The position numbers and the translations under genes are program-made. From the NCBI GenBank assembly GCA_023212725.1, contig JALBYF010000028.1:62001-126000 (forward strand): a stretch of DNA of 64,000 nt. Reading direction: 5' to 3'. The notes beneath the pieces were generated by a model that saw nothing but the letters and a program-made list of their open reading frames with translations, was not told the DNA's origin and did no database searches. This document shows, in pieces, positions 21,001-29,750 of this stretch; position 1 is the stretch's first letter; every line of letters begins with the position of its first letter. Source of the DNA: Tranzscheliella williamsii. Its lineage: Eukaryota > Basidiomycota > Ustilaginomycetes > Ustilaginales > Ustilaginaceae.

Positions 21001-21782
21001 GCGGGCAGACCCGTGCCGAAGAGACAGGCGGGCTGCATCCTGAGGCGCGAGCAGTGCCAGGAGGATCCGAAGAAGACAGCCAATCGGAAGATGACGGCGA
21101 CTACTTTGATAGACCTCGCCCGTATAGGCCGATGGTGGCCGCAGCGGATGCCGCCGAGGATGGTGGCCTGCTGACAAGTACGAATAAACGGGCTGCTCTG
21201 GGACCGGCTATGCGTCGAGGCTCTAAGAAGCTTAAGCGGTGGACACGGAACGACTTTATCGAGGATAGCGACGACGAGTTCGCCTTCGCAATGGAAGCGG
21301 ATAAGCAGGACTTGGCCAAGACCCGGCGTTCAGCACCGCTCGATGCGCACATGCTTGACGATGAAGGGGCTAGCAGCTCCGACGACGATATCTTATCGGA
21401 CCGAAATCTCTTACGGTTAGGACAGGGTCAACCAGTGTCTTCTGAAGCCGAAGCTTTCAGCGATCGCGATCATAGACAAAGGGCAAAATCCCGGGAGACC
21501 GAAGAGACGCCGCCGACAAGCTCAGACTCAGAATTGCGCGGCTGGGAAACGAAACGAGACGCACTCTCCAGCCCCAGCTCATCAAAGCTACGGAAGAGCC
21601 GCACCACCATTGCGAACCGGGCTCATCGTGACGCGAAAAGGCTATTCTTGTCCAATAGCGATGACGAGTCGCAGCTCGGACTGAGCCAGAACAGTCTCAG
21701 CGTAGCATCGCCGGACAAGTCCGTCGATACGAGCAATGCTAAGCGGCGAAGGCTGGTCATCTCGGACGACGACGATTACTAG
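18009..21782 (+). CDS. TOF1: replication fork protection protein Tof1/Swi1 (Timeless family)
   Basis: Single exon, 1257 residues. A short acidic N-terminus leads into the TIMELESS domain at about residues 80-340 (TYVLGDDCLGCLRDLRKLWR, VARVFARLDILNDDLVPILL, LACTDLLTAITWPID, HLFRNLLSIRDP). Central conserved blocks follow (FLQTGFETLTKSVLKDI; FRHFFGNVHRSAFRQV). The C-terminus is acidic and Ser-rich with Lys/Arg clusters (KLKRWTRNDFIEDSDDEFAF, then KRRRLVISDDDDY at the end), typical of the family. With Csm3/Swi3, Tof1 travels with the replisome, stabilises paused forks and mediates the S-phase checkpoint in the nucleus. The length agrees with yeast Tof1 (about 1240). The gene is followed by the NUDIX gene on the same strand. 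Confidence 0.93.
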   Translation: MTNSTTLSAHQHYTSAPYSESVGARPQHRHDRLEQSGESSTEHDFDDSSDDDGSEADVAERGPAFGPGTEADQLDYMEEHVIGICSALGGYEPIQDHTHLAETYVLGDDCLGCLRDLRKLWRMDSEDPSRLVARVFARLDILNDDLVPILLVTAGKGGEKDKIALACTDLLTAITWPIDAAAEIHDAVSRDNDLDQFLRMPELEAAHVKHKAALLRSRPRDGDRDVLSTVLRYILLPSLSKPRAARSDRDVGVIGMCLHLFRNLLSIRDPVATSLSGSDTLVHANLQSSLITAMQKHHILDTLAMLASSAEAPEYNLWNAVVAECIYHIFIGSSAKTIAEYQPQVAVKSNKEDKENRLSRVSTSSVSSALASSLANEAKLKRVSSLGSTSTRHSRFGTTINFTGPDGQRRVARNHAALTKPVEQLTDEAIQKGKRKLRRRRDAHERGAPRPKAEWTPQAALVLQSWADNFLQTGFETLTKSVLKDIRSEKGKLGDIDTARIRIMQLGTYFLDYFLLRRAAHQRVLAERKNSGQHASLLEEQESDDKWPFSLVSEWLEPWAFRMVLVRTIQAQESKDWLEFVSSVQLWTILLQLVDSLSHSKQEEEREAAEGLQAQLYYLSETLDACHAIVRAYTTQSFACLDTIITFAYVLPKMLERYSSNRDHMYIKAKKQVRKSRVDGSLDKDEDEALQIKQHAKEAQSDREFKFNDFQRKLATRQLTKACVDYLLRWREFKDVEHQLTKLVSVMHRIAVKANDFRHFFGNVHRSAFRQVLCGDGIKTLEALAKGPAQDLKKLMDWILRKFSKLTPEEQSIYDLGKAPPRAAKPPKVPAEIKVKPGFSADEQVGIAVGLLLQKEKMNAVLWVKSALEMASAMRTELVLHHEAQEAQDRPNDDVLLGDLARRNESAAEQFQPYELTYNGNDELRVDASTMPEVKLLCRLAGLEADDSDTLHWRWSVPSLTMPQHLNEGIATIERYIREPLDSQGQELAQLVQRVRKGGQTRAEETGGLHPEARAVPGGSEEDSQSEDDGDYFDRPRPYRPMVAAADAAEDGGLLTSTNKRAALGPAMRRGSKKLKRWTRNDFIEDSDDEFAFAMEADKQDLAKTRRSAPLDAHMLDDEGASSSDDDILSDRNLLRLGQGQPVSSEAEAFSDRDHRQRAKSRETEETPPTSSDSELRGWETKRDALSSPSSSKLRKSRTTIANRAHRDAKRLFLSNSDDESQLGLSQNSLSVASPDKSVDTSNAKRRRLVISDDDDY

Positions 21783-22519
21783 AACTGGCCTACACAGCCG
21801 CGCATTGTCGATACAGATAGGCTCGTGCGTACATGGCATAGATGCACAATCCATCTGTCTGTTGACAGCCCCGAGTGTGGATACGATAGTGGTTGCGGCG
21901 ACAACGAGTCAGAGTCAACGTGGACTGTGACTGTTAGGTTGTGCAAAGCTGCCGTCGACCCGGTCTTTGCTTGTGCCGGTCAGGAATTCACACTGACTTG
22001 AGACTTGCCCCGTGAAATGCGAATGGACCCAGACGTAGCTATGCGTGGTTGATGTCAGAAGGTCGGGATTATGTCGGTAAGCGCGAGTGTTGGGCTGGCG
22101 CTCACACCACATCAGAAGAGCTTAGGTCTGAGCGTAAACTGATCAATTGAGATTGCGATTGCGATCGCGACCGCGATTGCGATTCGACTTCCAACACTTC
22201 AAGCCTTCTTAGCAGCGAAACAAGGACGACCAGCCGTTCCCCTGCTTGATTCAGCGCCGTACTAATTGACGCGGTCGTCATCTTCTCGCCCGTTCACCTA
22301 GACGCTTTCCTCTGCGTAGCGACGAAGCCGGGGCAGACGCGGCGATCCCCGAGTCAGCCTGCGCTTCCATCGCGTGTCCTCGCCGTCGCCATACTTGGCT
22401 TGCTTGGTTCCCGGCGGCTCCTTGCCGTCCACCTACCGCAGCGATCATCTGCTCTTGGCTTTGTCGACCCCCGAACTCTTGCTGCTGTCAGGCGAGCTCC
22501 GCGACTTCTCGGTTCCACC
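21783..22519. other. intergenic region TOF1 3' / NUDIX 5'
   Basis: This 737-nt region holds a six-copy GCGATT-type repeat (22151-22186) followed by a pyrimidine-rich stretch up to the NUDIX start. The NUDIX frame is open from an upstream ATG at 22400, so part of it could be coding. No other gene is seen. Confidence 0.45.
22151..22186. repeat. hexanucleotide repeat (GATTGC)n in NUDIX promoter
   Basis: Six near-perfect units: gattgc gattgc gatcgc gaccgc gattgc gattcg. It lies about 335 nt upstream of the favoured NUDIX start and is a possible microsatellite. Confidence 0.75.
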
Positions 22520-24142
22520 ATGGCTTCGTCCTCGCTCCATGGCAATACAGCCATCTTGGCACACCTCTCCCACGCTTTGCTTCGCATCTCTCGCATCCCT
22601 CCGCGCGTGATCGCGAGCCCGCCCACCCAGCCACGCAGGGCGTCGGTGGCCATCCTGATCCGTGTCCGTCCCTCGCCTCAGGACGAAGCCTGGCTGGCCG
22701 ACCACCACGATCCAGAAGCGCAGCAGCCCAGTCCTGCCGTAGGCTCAACCGACCCAGCCGCTAATCACGACTTGGGCCACTCGGGCGTTCACCTGTCCCA
22801 AGCGTCCCTTCCCCCGGAGGCAGACCCTGTCCAGTCGCTGGCATCAAGCTCTCTCTCCACCGATCTAGGTTCGACCCTCAACACGTTCTTCAGCCAGCCA
22901 TGGGTCCAGCGTGGCACGCCCGAAATCCTATACATCAAGCGTGCAGCCAGAGTAGGCGACAGCTGGTCCGCCCACGTCGCCTTCCCCGGCGGCAGGAAGG
23001 AGGAAGGGGACGAGAACGGCTTGTATACAGCGATGCGGGAGACGTGGGAAGAGGTGGGCATCGACCTGGCAGAAAAGGAGTACTCCTGTGTCGGACAGCT
23101 GGACGACCGCGAGATCACCACAAGCCTCGGCAAACGGCTGCTCATGGTGCTTTCGCCCTATGTGTTTGTCCAGACCTCGCCCTTCAGTCCGCTCCCGGAC
23201 CTGCAGCCTAGCGAAGTCGCCTCGGCGCACTGGATCCCCCTTTCGTTGCTTTACACGCCCAAGCCCAAGTGGGGCACCACCTCGGTCGACATCAGCAGCC
23301 GCCTGGCGCCTAGATCGCCGCTGGTCAGGTGGGTGCTCCGCGCGCTGGTCGGCAAGATGGACTTCAAGTGTGTTTTGCTACCGAATGAACCGGTTGCCAT
23401 CGCCGAGTTCGACGAGGATGACGAAGGCTACACCGCAGACAGCCAGGCCGTCACCTCCCAGAAGCCGGGCTCTCAGATCGCAAAGGAAGAAGAGGCAGAG
23501 CAACGGCCAGAGCTCCGCCTGTGGGGACTGACGCTTGGAATGACACTGGATCTCCTGTCACACATGACGACCTATCAAAGCAGCTCGTCTTTCCGGTCCG
23601 GCTATACCACGCCTGCCGGTCGGGCCTCGGTTCCGGGGTCTCCCACGACGCACCGGGCGTTGCTGTCCGTGCCGCCGCTGCTGACGGAGGACGAGGAGGC
23701 GCGGACGATGCCGACGGCGTCGCAGATGGTGTCGGCGCCACTGCAGTCGGCCAACCGCCTGATCGTGCGGATACGCGACGAGTTCCATCTAAACCCGCCG
23801 CCGGCGTCGCACGCGCTCGCACCGAGCCTCACCTCGGTCTTCCCACGCTTCTCGTACCCGGACGTCAACTTCTGGATCTGGTTCTTCGGCTGGCGCTACC
23901 GCAACGTCGTGCGCGGCTGGGAGAAGAGCGTCGGCACGCGCATGGAGCGCAAGTTCAACTGGAGCGGCATGGCCCTCGGCGCCTTCTACTCCGCCGTCCG
24001 CCGCGCCCTCGTCGTCGCCGTCCTCCTCCGCGCCCTCGGCATCGTCTCGGCAACCGCCCTCGCATCCTGGCTCACCGCCCGCAAGCTCAGCCGCAGCAGA
24101 AGAGGTCTCATCGGCCTCGGTCTCGACGAGCTCCTCTCCTAA
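22520..24142 (+). CDS. NUDIX hydrolase (CoA-pyrophosphatase-like) with hydrophobic C-terminal segment
   Basis: Single exon. I chose the ATG at 22520 because its context is ideal (ccaccATGGct), giving 540 residues; an in-frame ATG at 22400 would add 40. The NUDIX fold covers about residues 35-290. The Nudix box at about 155-183 reads FPGGRKEEGDENGLYTAMRE then TWEEVG, so the metal-binding RE..EE..G core is intact although the spacing of the first Gly to Glu is one residue longer than the consensus. The AFPGG entry resembles NUDT7/8/Pcd1 enzymes, which cleave CoA derivatives. The C-terminal 100 residues are unusual: an aromatic WIWFFGWRYRN segment, then a hydrophobic helix (ALVVAVLLRALGIVSATALA) and a basic tail, suggesting membrane anchoring. 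Substrate and location are inferred only. Confidence 0.8.
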   Translation: MASSSLHGNTAILAHLSHALLRISRIPPRVIASPPTQPRRASVAILIRVRPSPQDEAWLADHHDPEAQQPSPAVGSTDPAANHDLGHSGVHLSQASLPPEADPVQSLASSSLSTDLGSTLNTFFSQPWVQRGTPEILYIKRAARVGDSWSAHVAFPGGRKEEGDENGLYTAMRETWEEVGIDLAEKEYSCVGQLDDREITTSLGKRLLMVLSPYVFVQTSPFSPLPDLQPSEVASAHWIPLSLLYTPKPKWGTTSVDISSRLAPRSPLVRWVLRALVGKMDFKCVLLPNEPVAIAEFDEDDEGYTADSQAVTSQKPGSQIAKEEEAEQRPELRLWGLTLGMTLDLLSHMTTYQSSSSFRSGYTTPAGRASVPGSPTTHRALLSVPPLLTEDEEARTMPTASQMVSAPLQSANRLIVRIRDEFHLNPPPASHALAPSLTSVFPRFSYPDVNFWIWFFGWRYRNVVRGWEKSVGTRMERKFNWSGMALGAFYSAVRRALVVAVLLRALGIVSATALASWLTARKLSRSRRGLIGLGLDELLS

Positions 24143-24617
24143 CGTTGTCGCGTCCCCTACACTGTTTGTAGTGGAACCAAGTAAGGCATTGATTGCTAAG
24201 TGCGAGACACTTTTGCAGCGAAAGCGAGTAAGCTCTGTTTCTTTGCCATGAAAATGTTCCAAGCCATTGCTATCGAACACATGATCGATAAGGGGGATTC
24301 TGTCTGAAATAGAGCTAGACACAGTGTATACGTCCGCTACAGCGTGCACGCCACGACAGGTGCCCAGCTGAAGGTGGATCGATGACAATGGGGGCTAAGC
24401 CATAAGGTCACAGTTAGCGGTCGAGTTGCCCATGGGAACACGAGGCTAAAGCCGATCCGACCGAGTTCTTCCCCGATGGATCGGGGTTAGACCCGTTTCA
24501 GAATTTGGAAAGCCTCTCCACTCGGATATATCAACCTATCCGTTCTTCTCTCTGTCGCAGTCATCCGTTCGACACCTCGACATCCTTACGTCTCTGAAGC
24601 AGTGTAGCGCGGGCAAG
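24143..24617. other. intergenic region NUDIX 3' / RPAP2 5'
   Basis: This 475-nt stretch between two plus-strand genes should hold the NUDIX 3' end and the RPAP2 promoter. A pyrimidine-rich leader (ttctctctgtcgcagtc) precedes the RPAP2 start by about 70 nt. No gene is supported. Confidence 0.4.
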
Positions 24618-25790
24618 ATGGCGATCCCCCTTCAAAGCGAGCGACCTGGAGCTGTTGCGGAGGAAGAGGCGACGCGGAGCCGGCGGGTGGCGCGGACGGA
24701 TGCGCAGCGCATGCCGGGGTCGGCTGCGTCATTGACGGTGCAGGAGCGGGCGGCGGGTGCGTCTGGCGCGGGGCAGTCCGGGTCTGGGATGGGTGGGCGC
24801 GGCGAGACGTCCCGGGCGCGGGTAGGGGGCGGGTCTGTGGAGGGGATGGAGCGCGTCGTGGAGTCGAGCACGGCGTCGGTGATCGAGCCAACGGACGTCC
24901 AGCTGCTGACGACGTCGATTTTGTCGAACCAGGAGCGTCAGGCGGTGATCTTGCGGTATCAGGAGGAGCTCATTTCGACGACGGCGACTTTGGAGGTGCT
25001 GCGACGCAGCTTGTTGTTTCTGTCGACGTCGTCGTGGGGGCAGATTGTGGAGGAGCGGCGGTTGGCGGGGCGGTGTGGGTATGCGGTGTGTGCGCGCCCG
25101 GCGCCAGCGGTGCGCGCGCGTGGCCGGTTCCGCATCGACCTCCGCAGCCACTCGGTACGCGCGCTAGACGAGATCGACCTCGGCCGCCCCGGCAACACCT
25201 ACCACGACCTGCAGGACTACTTCTGCAGCCGCCGCTGCTACGCCTGCTCCGAGTGGGTCCTTCGCTGCGTCCTCTCGGACCAGGAACTCGCGACCGCCGA
25301 CCCCGCCGCCGCCGGCAAGTGGCAGCAGCTCATCGCGCACCCGCAGGGCCACGCATCCATCGAGCTGCTCGAGGACATCGAACGCACTCACCGCCTCGAC
25401 CTCGACGACATCGACGCCACCGCCCGCACCCTCGACCTCACCGACCTCGACGACCCCTCTCCACCCCCGCCCAGCCCGCCACCCACCGCCGCCCTACCAC
25501 TGCTCGCTGAGAGCATGGGCGAGTTGAACGTGGTGGAGCGCACCCCTGCGGCCCCTGTCGCTCCGCCGCACGCCCGCACCACGTATCCCGTCGACGTCCC
25601 GCACACTCTCGGCCCGCTGCGCGCCGCCGCCGCCCCTACAGACGCCGAGCCCACACTCGCACGCATCCTCCACAGCGGGGACGAACCCCCCGACAGCCCC
25701 CCCGACCCCGCCACCGCCGAAGCCCGCCGCCTTATGGACCTCGCCCTCAACGTCCGCCGCGACCAGCGCCAGCTCGGCCTCCTCGACTAA
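24618..25790 (+). CDS. RPAP2/Rtr1-type RNA polymerase II CTD phosphatase
   Basis: Single exon, 390 residues. The first 90 residues are low-complexity. The Rtr1/RPAP2 zinc module lies at about residues 95-215. A helical run (LSNQERQAVILRYQEELIST) leads to CGYAVC at 153-158 and YFCSRRC at 202-207, so the Cys ligands are about C153, C158, C203 and C207, followed by SEWVLRCVLSDQEL. This CGYxxC...FCSxxC layout is diagnostic of Rtr1/RPAP2. The C-terminus is Pro/Ala-rich. Family members act on phospho-Ser5 of the Rpb1 C-terminal domain and assist polymerase II assembly and nuclear import. The insert between the two Cys pairs contains the positively charged segment RARGRFRIDLRSHSVRALDE. Codon use is extremely GC-rich. 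Confidence 0.85.
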   Translation: MAIPLQSERPGAVAEEEATRSRRVARTDAQRMPGSAASLTVQERAAGASGAGQSGSGMGGRGETSRARVGGGSVEGMERVVESSTASVIEPTDVQLLTTSILSNQERQAVILRYQEELISTTATLEVLRRSLLFLSTSSWGQIVEERRLAGRCGYAVCARPAPAVRARGRFRIDLRSHSVRALDEIDLGRPGNTYHDLQDYFCSRRCYACSEWVLRCVLSDQELATADPAAAGKWQQLIAHPQGHASIELLEDIERTHRLDLDDIDATARTLDLTDLDDPSPPPPSPPPTAALPLLAESMGELNVVERTPAAPVAPPHARTTYPVDVPHTLGPLRAAAAPTDAEPTLARILHSGDEPPDSPPDPATAEARRLMDLALNVRRDQRQLGLLD

Positions 25791-26097
25791 CCCCTCACCA
25801 CATCTGTACTTGTACCCGCACCTTCAACGTGGCTGCACACGCACGCGCGTCGTAGAAGACGCTACACTGACTGTGGGCTCAGCTCAGCTCACCGCGCCGT
25901 GGCGGGCACGGCACGCCTTTTACAGGAGAAGTCTGTGAAACGGCTACCTGAACAAAAAGATCCCGTAGGGTAGGGGCGAGCGTGGGAAGGGTGGAGGGTC
26001 GGAAGGAGTGAGAGGGTAGAGAGGGGTGAGAGGGGTGGGAGGGTTGACGGCCGGCGCGCGATGTCGGATGACACGGCAGAGGTGCGCACGAGCAAGG
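25791..26097. other. convergent gap RPAP2 / symporter
   Basis: A 307-nt gap between two convergent stop codons. It holds only purine-rich sequence near 25975-26045 (ggtgggagggtt-type), probably 3' UTR. No gene is seen. Confidence 0.4.
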
Positions 26098-29000
26098 CTA
26101 CTTGGACGAATGGGAGGGGAAGCGCTCAAGGTGGGCAGCGCCGTCGGGGTGGGAATCCTCAAGCTTGGGCTCGTCACGAACGAGGTCCACGGGGCGGTCC
26201 TCGGGGAGCACGTACTTGCTGACGTCGAATTCGCGGTAGCGGAAGACGTCGAACTCGCGGCCGGTGGCGCGGCACCAGACGTAGGTGCCGGCGGCGCGCA
26301 CACCCAGCGCGACAAACGTAAAGCCGACGCTGCCGAGCGGCGCGGCGAAGAACGCTCCCAGCACACTGAAGTCGTCCAGGTAAAGCCCGTTAGGCAGCCC
26401 CAGCAGCTTGATGCCCTCGGCAGCCGAGCCGTAAAAGATGGTCCCAAAGATGAAGACGGTCAGGAAACCGCCCACGGCGCCTGCGAAAACGTCCCACCCC
26501 GTCAGGAAAGATAGCTGCGGGACGAGGCCCAGCAGGAACGCAGGAATACAGGCGATCGCCGCCAGATCGGCAACAAGGAAGACCTCCAGAATATCAATGT
26601 TCTTGACCGCCAGTACAACCGAGGGAATATTGATCAGCACCAAGATCAGCCGACACCACCAGATGTTGACCCGGCCCAGGAAAACATCCCGCTGGATGGT
26701 CGAAATCTGTGCCGACTGGAACGTGTCGTATGCCGAGGAGGTCAGGCAGCCGGCGAGTACAATAACGATGCCATTGACCCAGTTGGGCAGCGTTGCAATG
26801 ATCGTGAAGAAGGTCAAAGAGCCATCGTCCTCGGCAGTCGGGCCGTCAAAGAGGCCCGCCCACCAAGCCAATGGGCCGCACATCCCAACAAGAAAGCAGA
26901 TGGCAAAGAGGGGCAGAGTGGCAAAGCCCACCGACAGATACAGCGTCCGGTTGTTCTTGGCTGCGAAAGCGCGCTGCCAAAATCCCTGGTTGAACATCTG
27001 GCTAAAGACGAGGGCGGCAAGGAGAACGTACCACAACTCTCCACCAAGTCGCTGAGGCTTCAGCAAGCCCGATGCCTCAACCCGGGCATGGTCGATGTCC
27101 AGGTTGACACCAACAGCAACGCCAGCAATGATAATGAAGATCATGATCACGATGGCGTTGACATTGTCAGTGTAAAGGGAAGCCTTGAAACCGCCATAGG
27201 CAGTGTAGATAGTGGTGGTAATGGCTACGATCAGAGCGGCAATGGTTGGGTTGACACCGCCAAGTAGGCTGACAGTAGAGCCATACGTGTTGAGTTCGAC
27301 AAGCATGAAACAGAACATGAAGCCCACGAAAATGACCGCGGATAGGACTCCAACCGGCCAGCCAAAGCGGCGTCGGATATACTCGGACAGCGTAAAGCCG
27401 TCAGGGCAGATCCGGCGGATGAGGGGACCGAGGAAGGCGAACGCCCAAAGCGGTGCGACCGTCGAAAAGCAGTAGGCTGTGAGGCCAAGGATGCCTGCAT
27501 CAGGGATTACGGCTAGCTGAGGGTAGCCAAAGAAGAGCGAGGAGGACATGTCTGTGGCGGCGACGGGTCAAGCAAACAAAAATCGCAGAAATCAAGGAAA
27601 TTGTAGCGTCAGTATCCACCGCAGCCGGTCAGGACGGACCAGGCCCTGTCAGCATTGGAGAGATCTACCAGCATCCAACGAGAGCCATTGCCCTCATGCC
27701 AATCTGCGTAGCCCTCGCGATCTCCGCACGAAGCCGAAGAAGCGGAGCTGACCAACAGATTGACGTAAAGAGAGGCTCGGGGTAAGGTATGGTAGAACGT
27801 CCTGCCGCTGGACCCGGCCGTCCGTATACGAAAGAGAAACGAAACAAGAAGGGGCCAACTGCACAGCGCGCCTCTCCGCTGCCGCTGGTAGTTCAGCGGA
27901 AAGGTAATAGGCACTACACACAGCGGTAGGCGCGCCGAGACAGAAGCAAGAAATGAAGGGGGGAGGGAAAGAAAGATGAAAAGGCAAGCAGCATTCCCTT
28001 CGCGAGTCCTAACTCGATCAGGTTATATCAGCACCTGTTGCCCCTTTCGGCAGTCAGATCGCTCCGAGGAGCCGATGCAACTGTGAATGAAAGGGGGCGA
28101 GCAGAGTGCCGATGACGGTATAATCTCAGCCCAGCGTATTCGGCCAGTCGTTTCGGGCGTACAGCAAACATGCTGATCGGCCCAAATGCAACCGGCCCAA
28201 GGCTTCTATCAGCGCGACTGGGTCAGGACCCGAAGAAGCGTGAAGGAAACGAACACGAGAGCACCCGTAGCTGATGCCAAACGATTTGTTTGGACTTTGC
28301 ATGGATGGTATGGCCCGTCCTTGGCATACGGATTCGCCAAGTGCAAGATGAGCCCTTCAGAGAGCTGCATCGAGAAACCCAGCCGCAAGCCGCGTTCCAT
28401 CGGAGATCCCCTGCGCATTGGACGGATTTACAATCTGCTTGACCCGGCCTTGAGCAACTCTTGAAAGCTGATAAGGGTGCAGGAGACGTCAGTAGCTACG
28501 GGCAGAACCCGGGGGGCTCGGATGGACACAGCAAAGGCCATGGAAAACCAAATGTCAAGGAAAGCGACCTCCAAGGGCAAGTGCCAAACGAAAAAGTGTA
28601 TGTGGCCTCAGGCCACAGGTGTGACGATGGGGGTAGACAACCGCAACCTAAAGTGCGATCGAGGAAGGGGCGAATGGGAACATACAACTATGTGTTTGAA
28701 CCTGCATTGTGCAAGACTGCACAATGCCAGACTCCGCTGCTGGCTATACTGCTGCTGCTGCTGCTTGAGGAACATCTTTCGTACCCACTGCTTGCAGTGG
28801 AAGATGTAAAAAACTTCAGGAAGAGGGTTCCAACTTAGGCTGTACTAACTTGAAGCGATCCAGTTCAGGGTCAGAGGAAAGACTGTCGTTGGGCAGCGAG
28901 AAGAGAGAGCGCATGGCAAACCTTGTGAGTTCTTTGCTCCAGATACAGCCTGGTCGTGGTATGAGTGTCGGTAGAATCATTCTGAAACAGGAACTCACCA

Positions 29001-29128
29001 CTCTGGGTTCGAATGCCGGAGAGAAAATCCACTGTGTTGCGGACCTTGTAGCCAGCGAAAAGACCAACAAACATGAAGGCGCACAGTGTCGAGTACACCA
29101 GCGCATCGGCTTGAGATTTGTCCAGCAT
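26098..29128 (-). CDS. sodium:solute symporter (SSS) family transporter with long intron
   Basis: Three exons: 29128..28999, 28882..28850 (33 nt) and 27551..26098. Introns are 28883-28998 (GTGAGT...GACAG, 116 nt) and 27552-28849 (GTTAGT...CACAG, 1298 nt); 538 residues. Exon 1 codes the first membrane helix and ends DFLSGIRTQS. The microexon gives VFPLTLNWIAS, and exon 3 continues MSSSLFFGYPQLAVIPDAGI. The joined segment LNWIASNMSSSLFFGYP aligns gap-free with the conserved helix-2 region of fungal SSS proteins. Further landmarks are FLGPLIRRICPDGFTLSEYI, YTAYGGFKASLYTDNVNAIV and GCLTSSAYDTFQSAQIST. About 13 membrane helices are expected at the plasma membrane. SSS members carry urea, amino acids or other small solutes with Na+ or H+; this is not a close Dur3, so the substrate is open. 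Confidence 0.85.
27552..28849 (-). other. 1298-nt intron of the symporter gene
   Basis: The donor reads A|GTTAGT and the acceptor GCCGCCACAG|AC, preceded by a T-rich tract and cttgac as a likely branch site. It is about ten times longer than the other introns here. Small plus-strand frames (28186-28464, 28461-28838) lie inside but resemble nothing, and no tRNA or snoRNA is obvious. Confidence 0.65.
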
Positions 29129-29750
29129 GATAAAAGATGCGGTCGCGCGGGCTGGGGCGAACCGAAGAGGATTTCACAGCAGAGCGAGAGGATGAGAAGA
29201 AGAGAGGAAGGGAAGAAGGTGCAAGAAAAGAGATAGTGTTATACAGAGGCAAGGTCGGGCAATAATGCGAAGCGGGGAACCGCAATAAATCATGATATGT
29301 TTCCAAGTCGCGGGGAGCCCTCTTCCTCGATCTGTGACTCACCACTGATAGTGTCAAGCACTTCCACCATCGATAAAGCGAAAATTTACCCATCGTCTTG
29401 CAATGATTCCGCAGGCGTCCCACCGCTCTCGTTTCAGGAACGAGTCGGGATTTCACCGCAGTCACACTTCTACAGCCCATCCAAAGCACGTGGGGCACAA
29501 CTCAAACAGCGGAAGGGTGTTAGGTCCACGGTCGCAAGAGGGACAGTTCCCCACTAGAACTTGCATGATCCGAAACCGCACTACGATGATGATGAAGTGC
29601 TGAGGCATTGTGAACATGATGTACGACAAGTGATTGTTCGTGACGGGAGCATGGATAAAGTAGGACAGAAAGCGAGGATGATCTGAAGCGCGACAAAGTG
29701 TCGAGCGGCTCGATCAACCGCAAAAGATGTGCCGAGGCGGGCGAGTCGTT
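29129..29750. other. intergenic region symporter 5' / arrestin-like 3'
   Basis: A 622-nt stretch between two minus-strand genes. It must carry the symporter promoter and the arrestin 3' end. On the minus strand 29150-29260 is pyrimidine-rich (ctctcttcttctcatcctctc), a likely leader of the symporter. No gene is supported. Confidence 0.4.
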
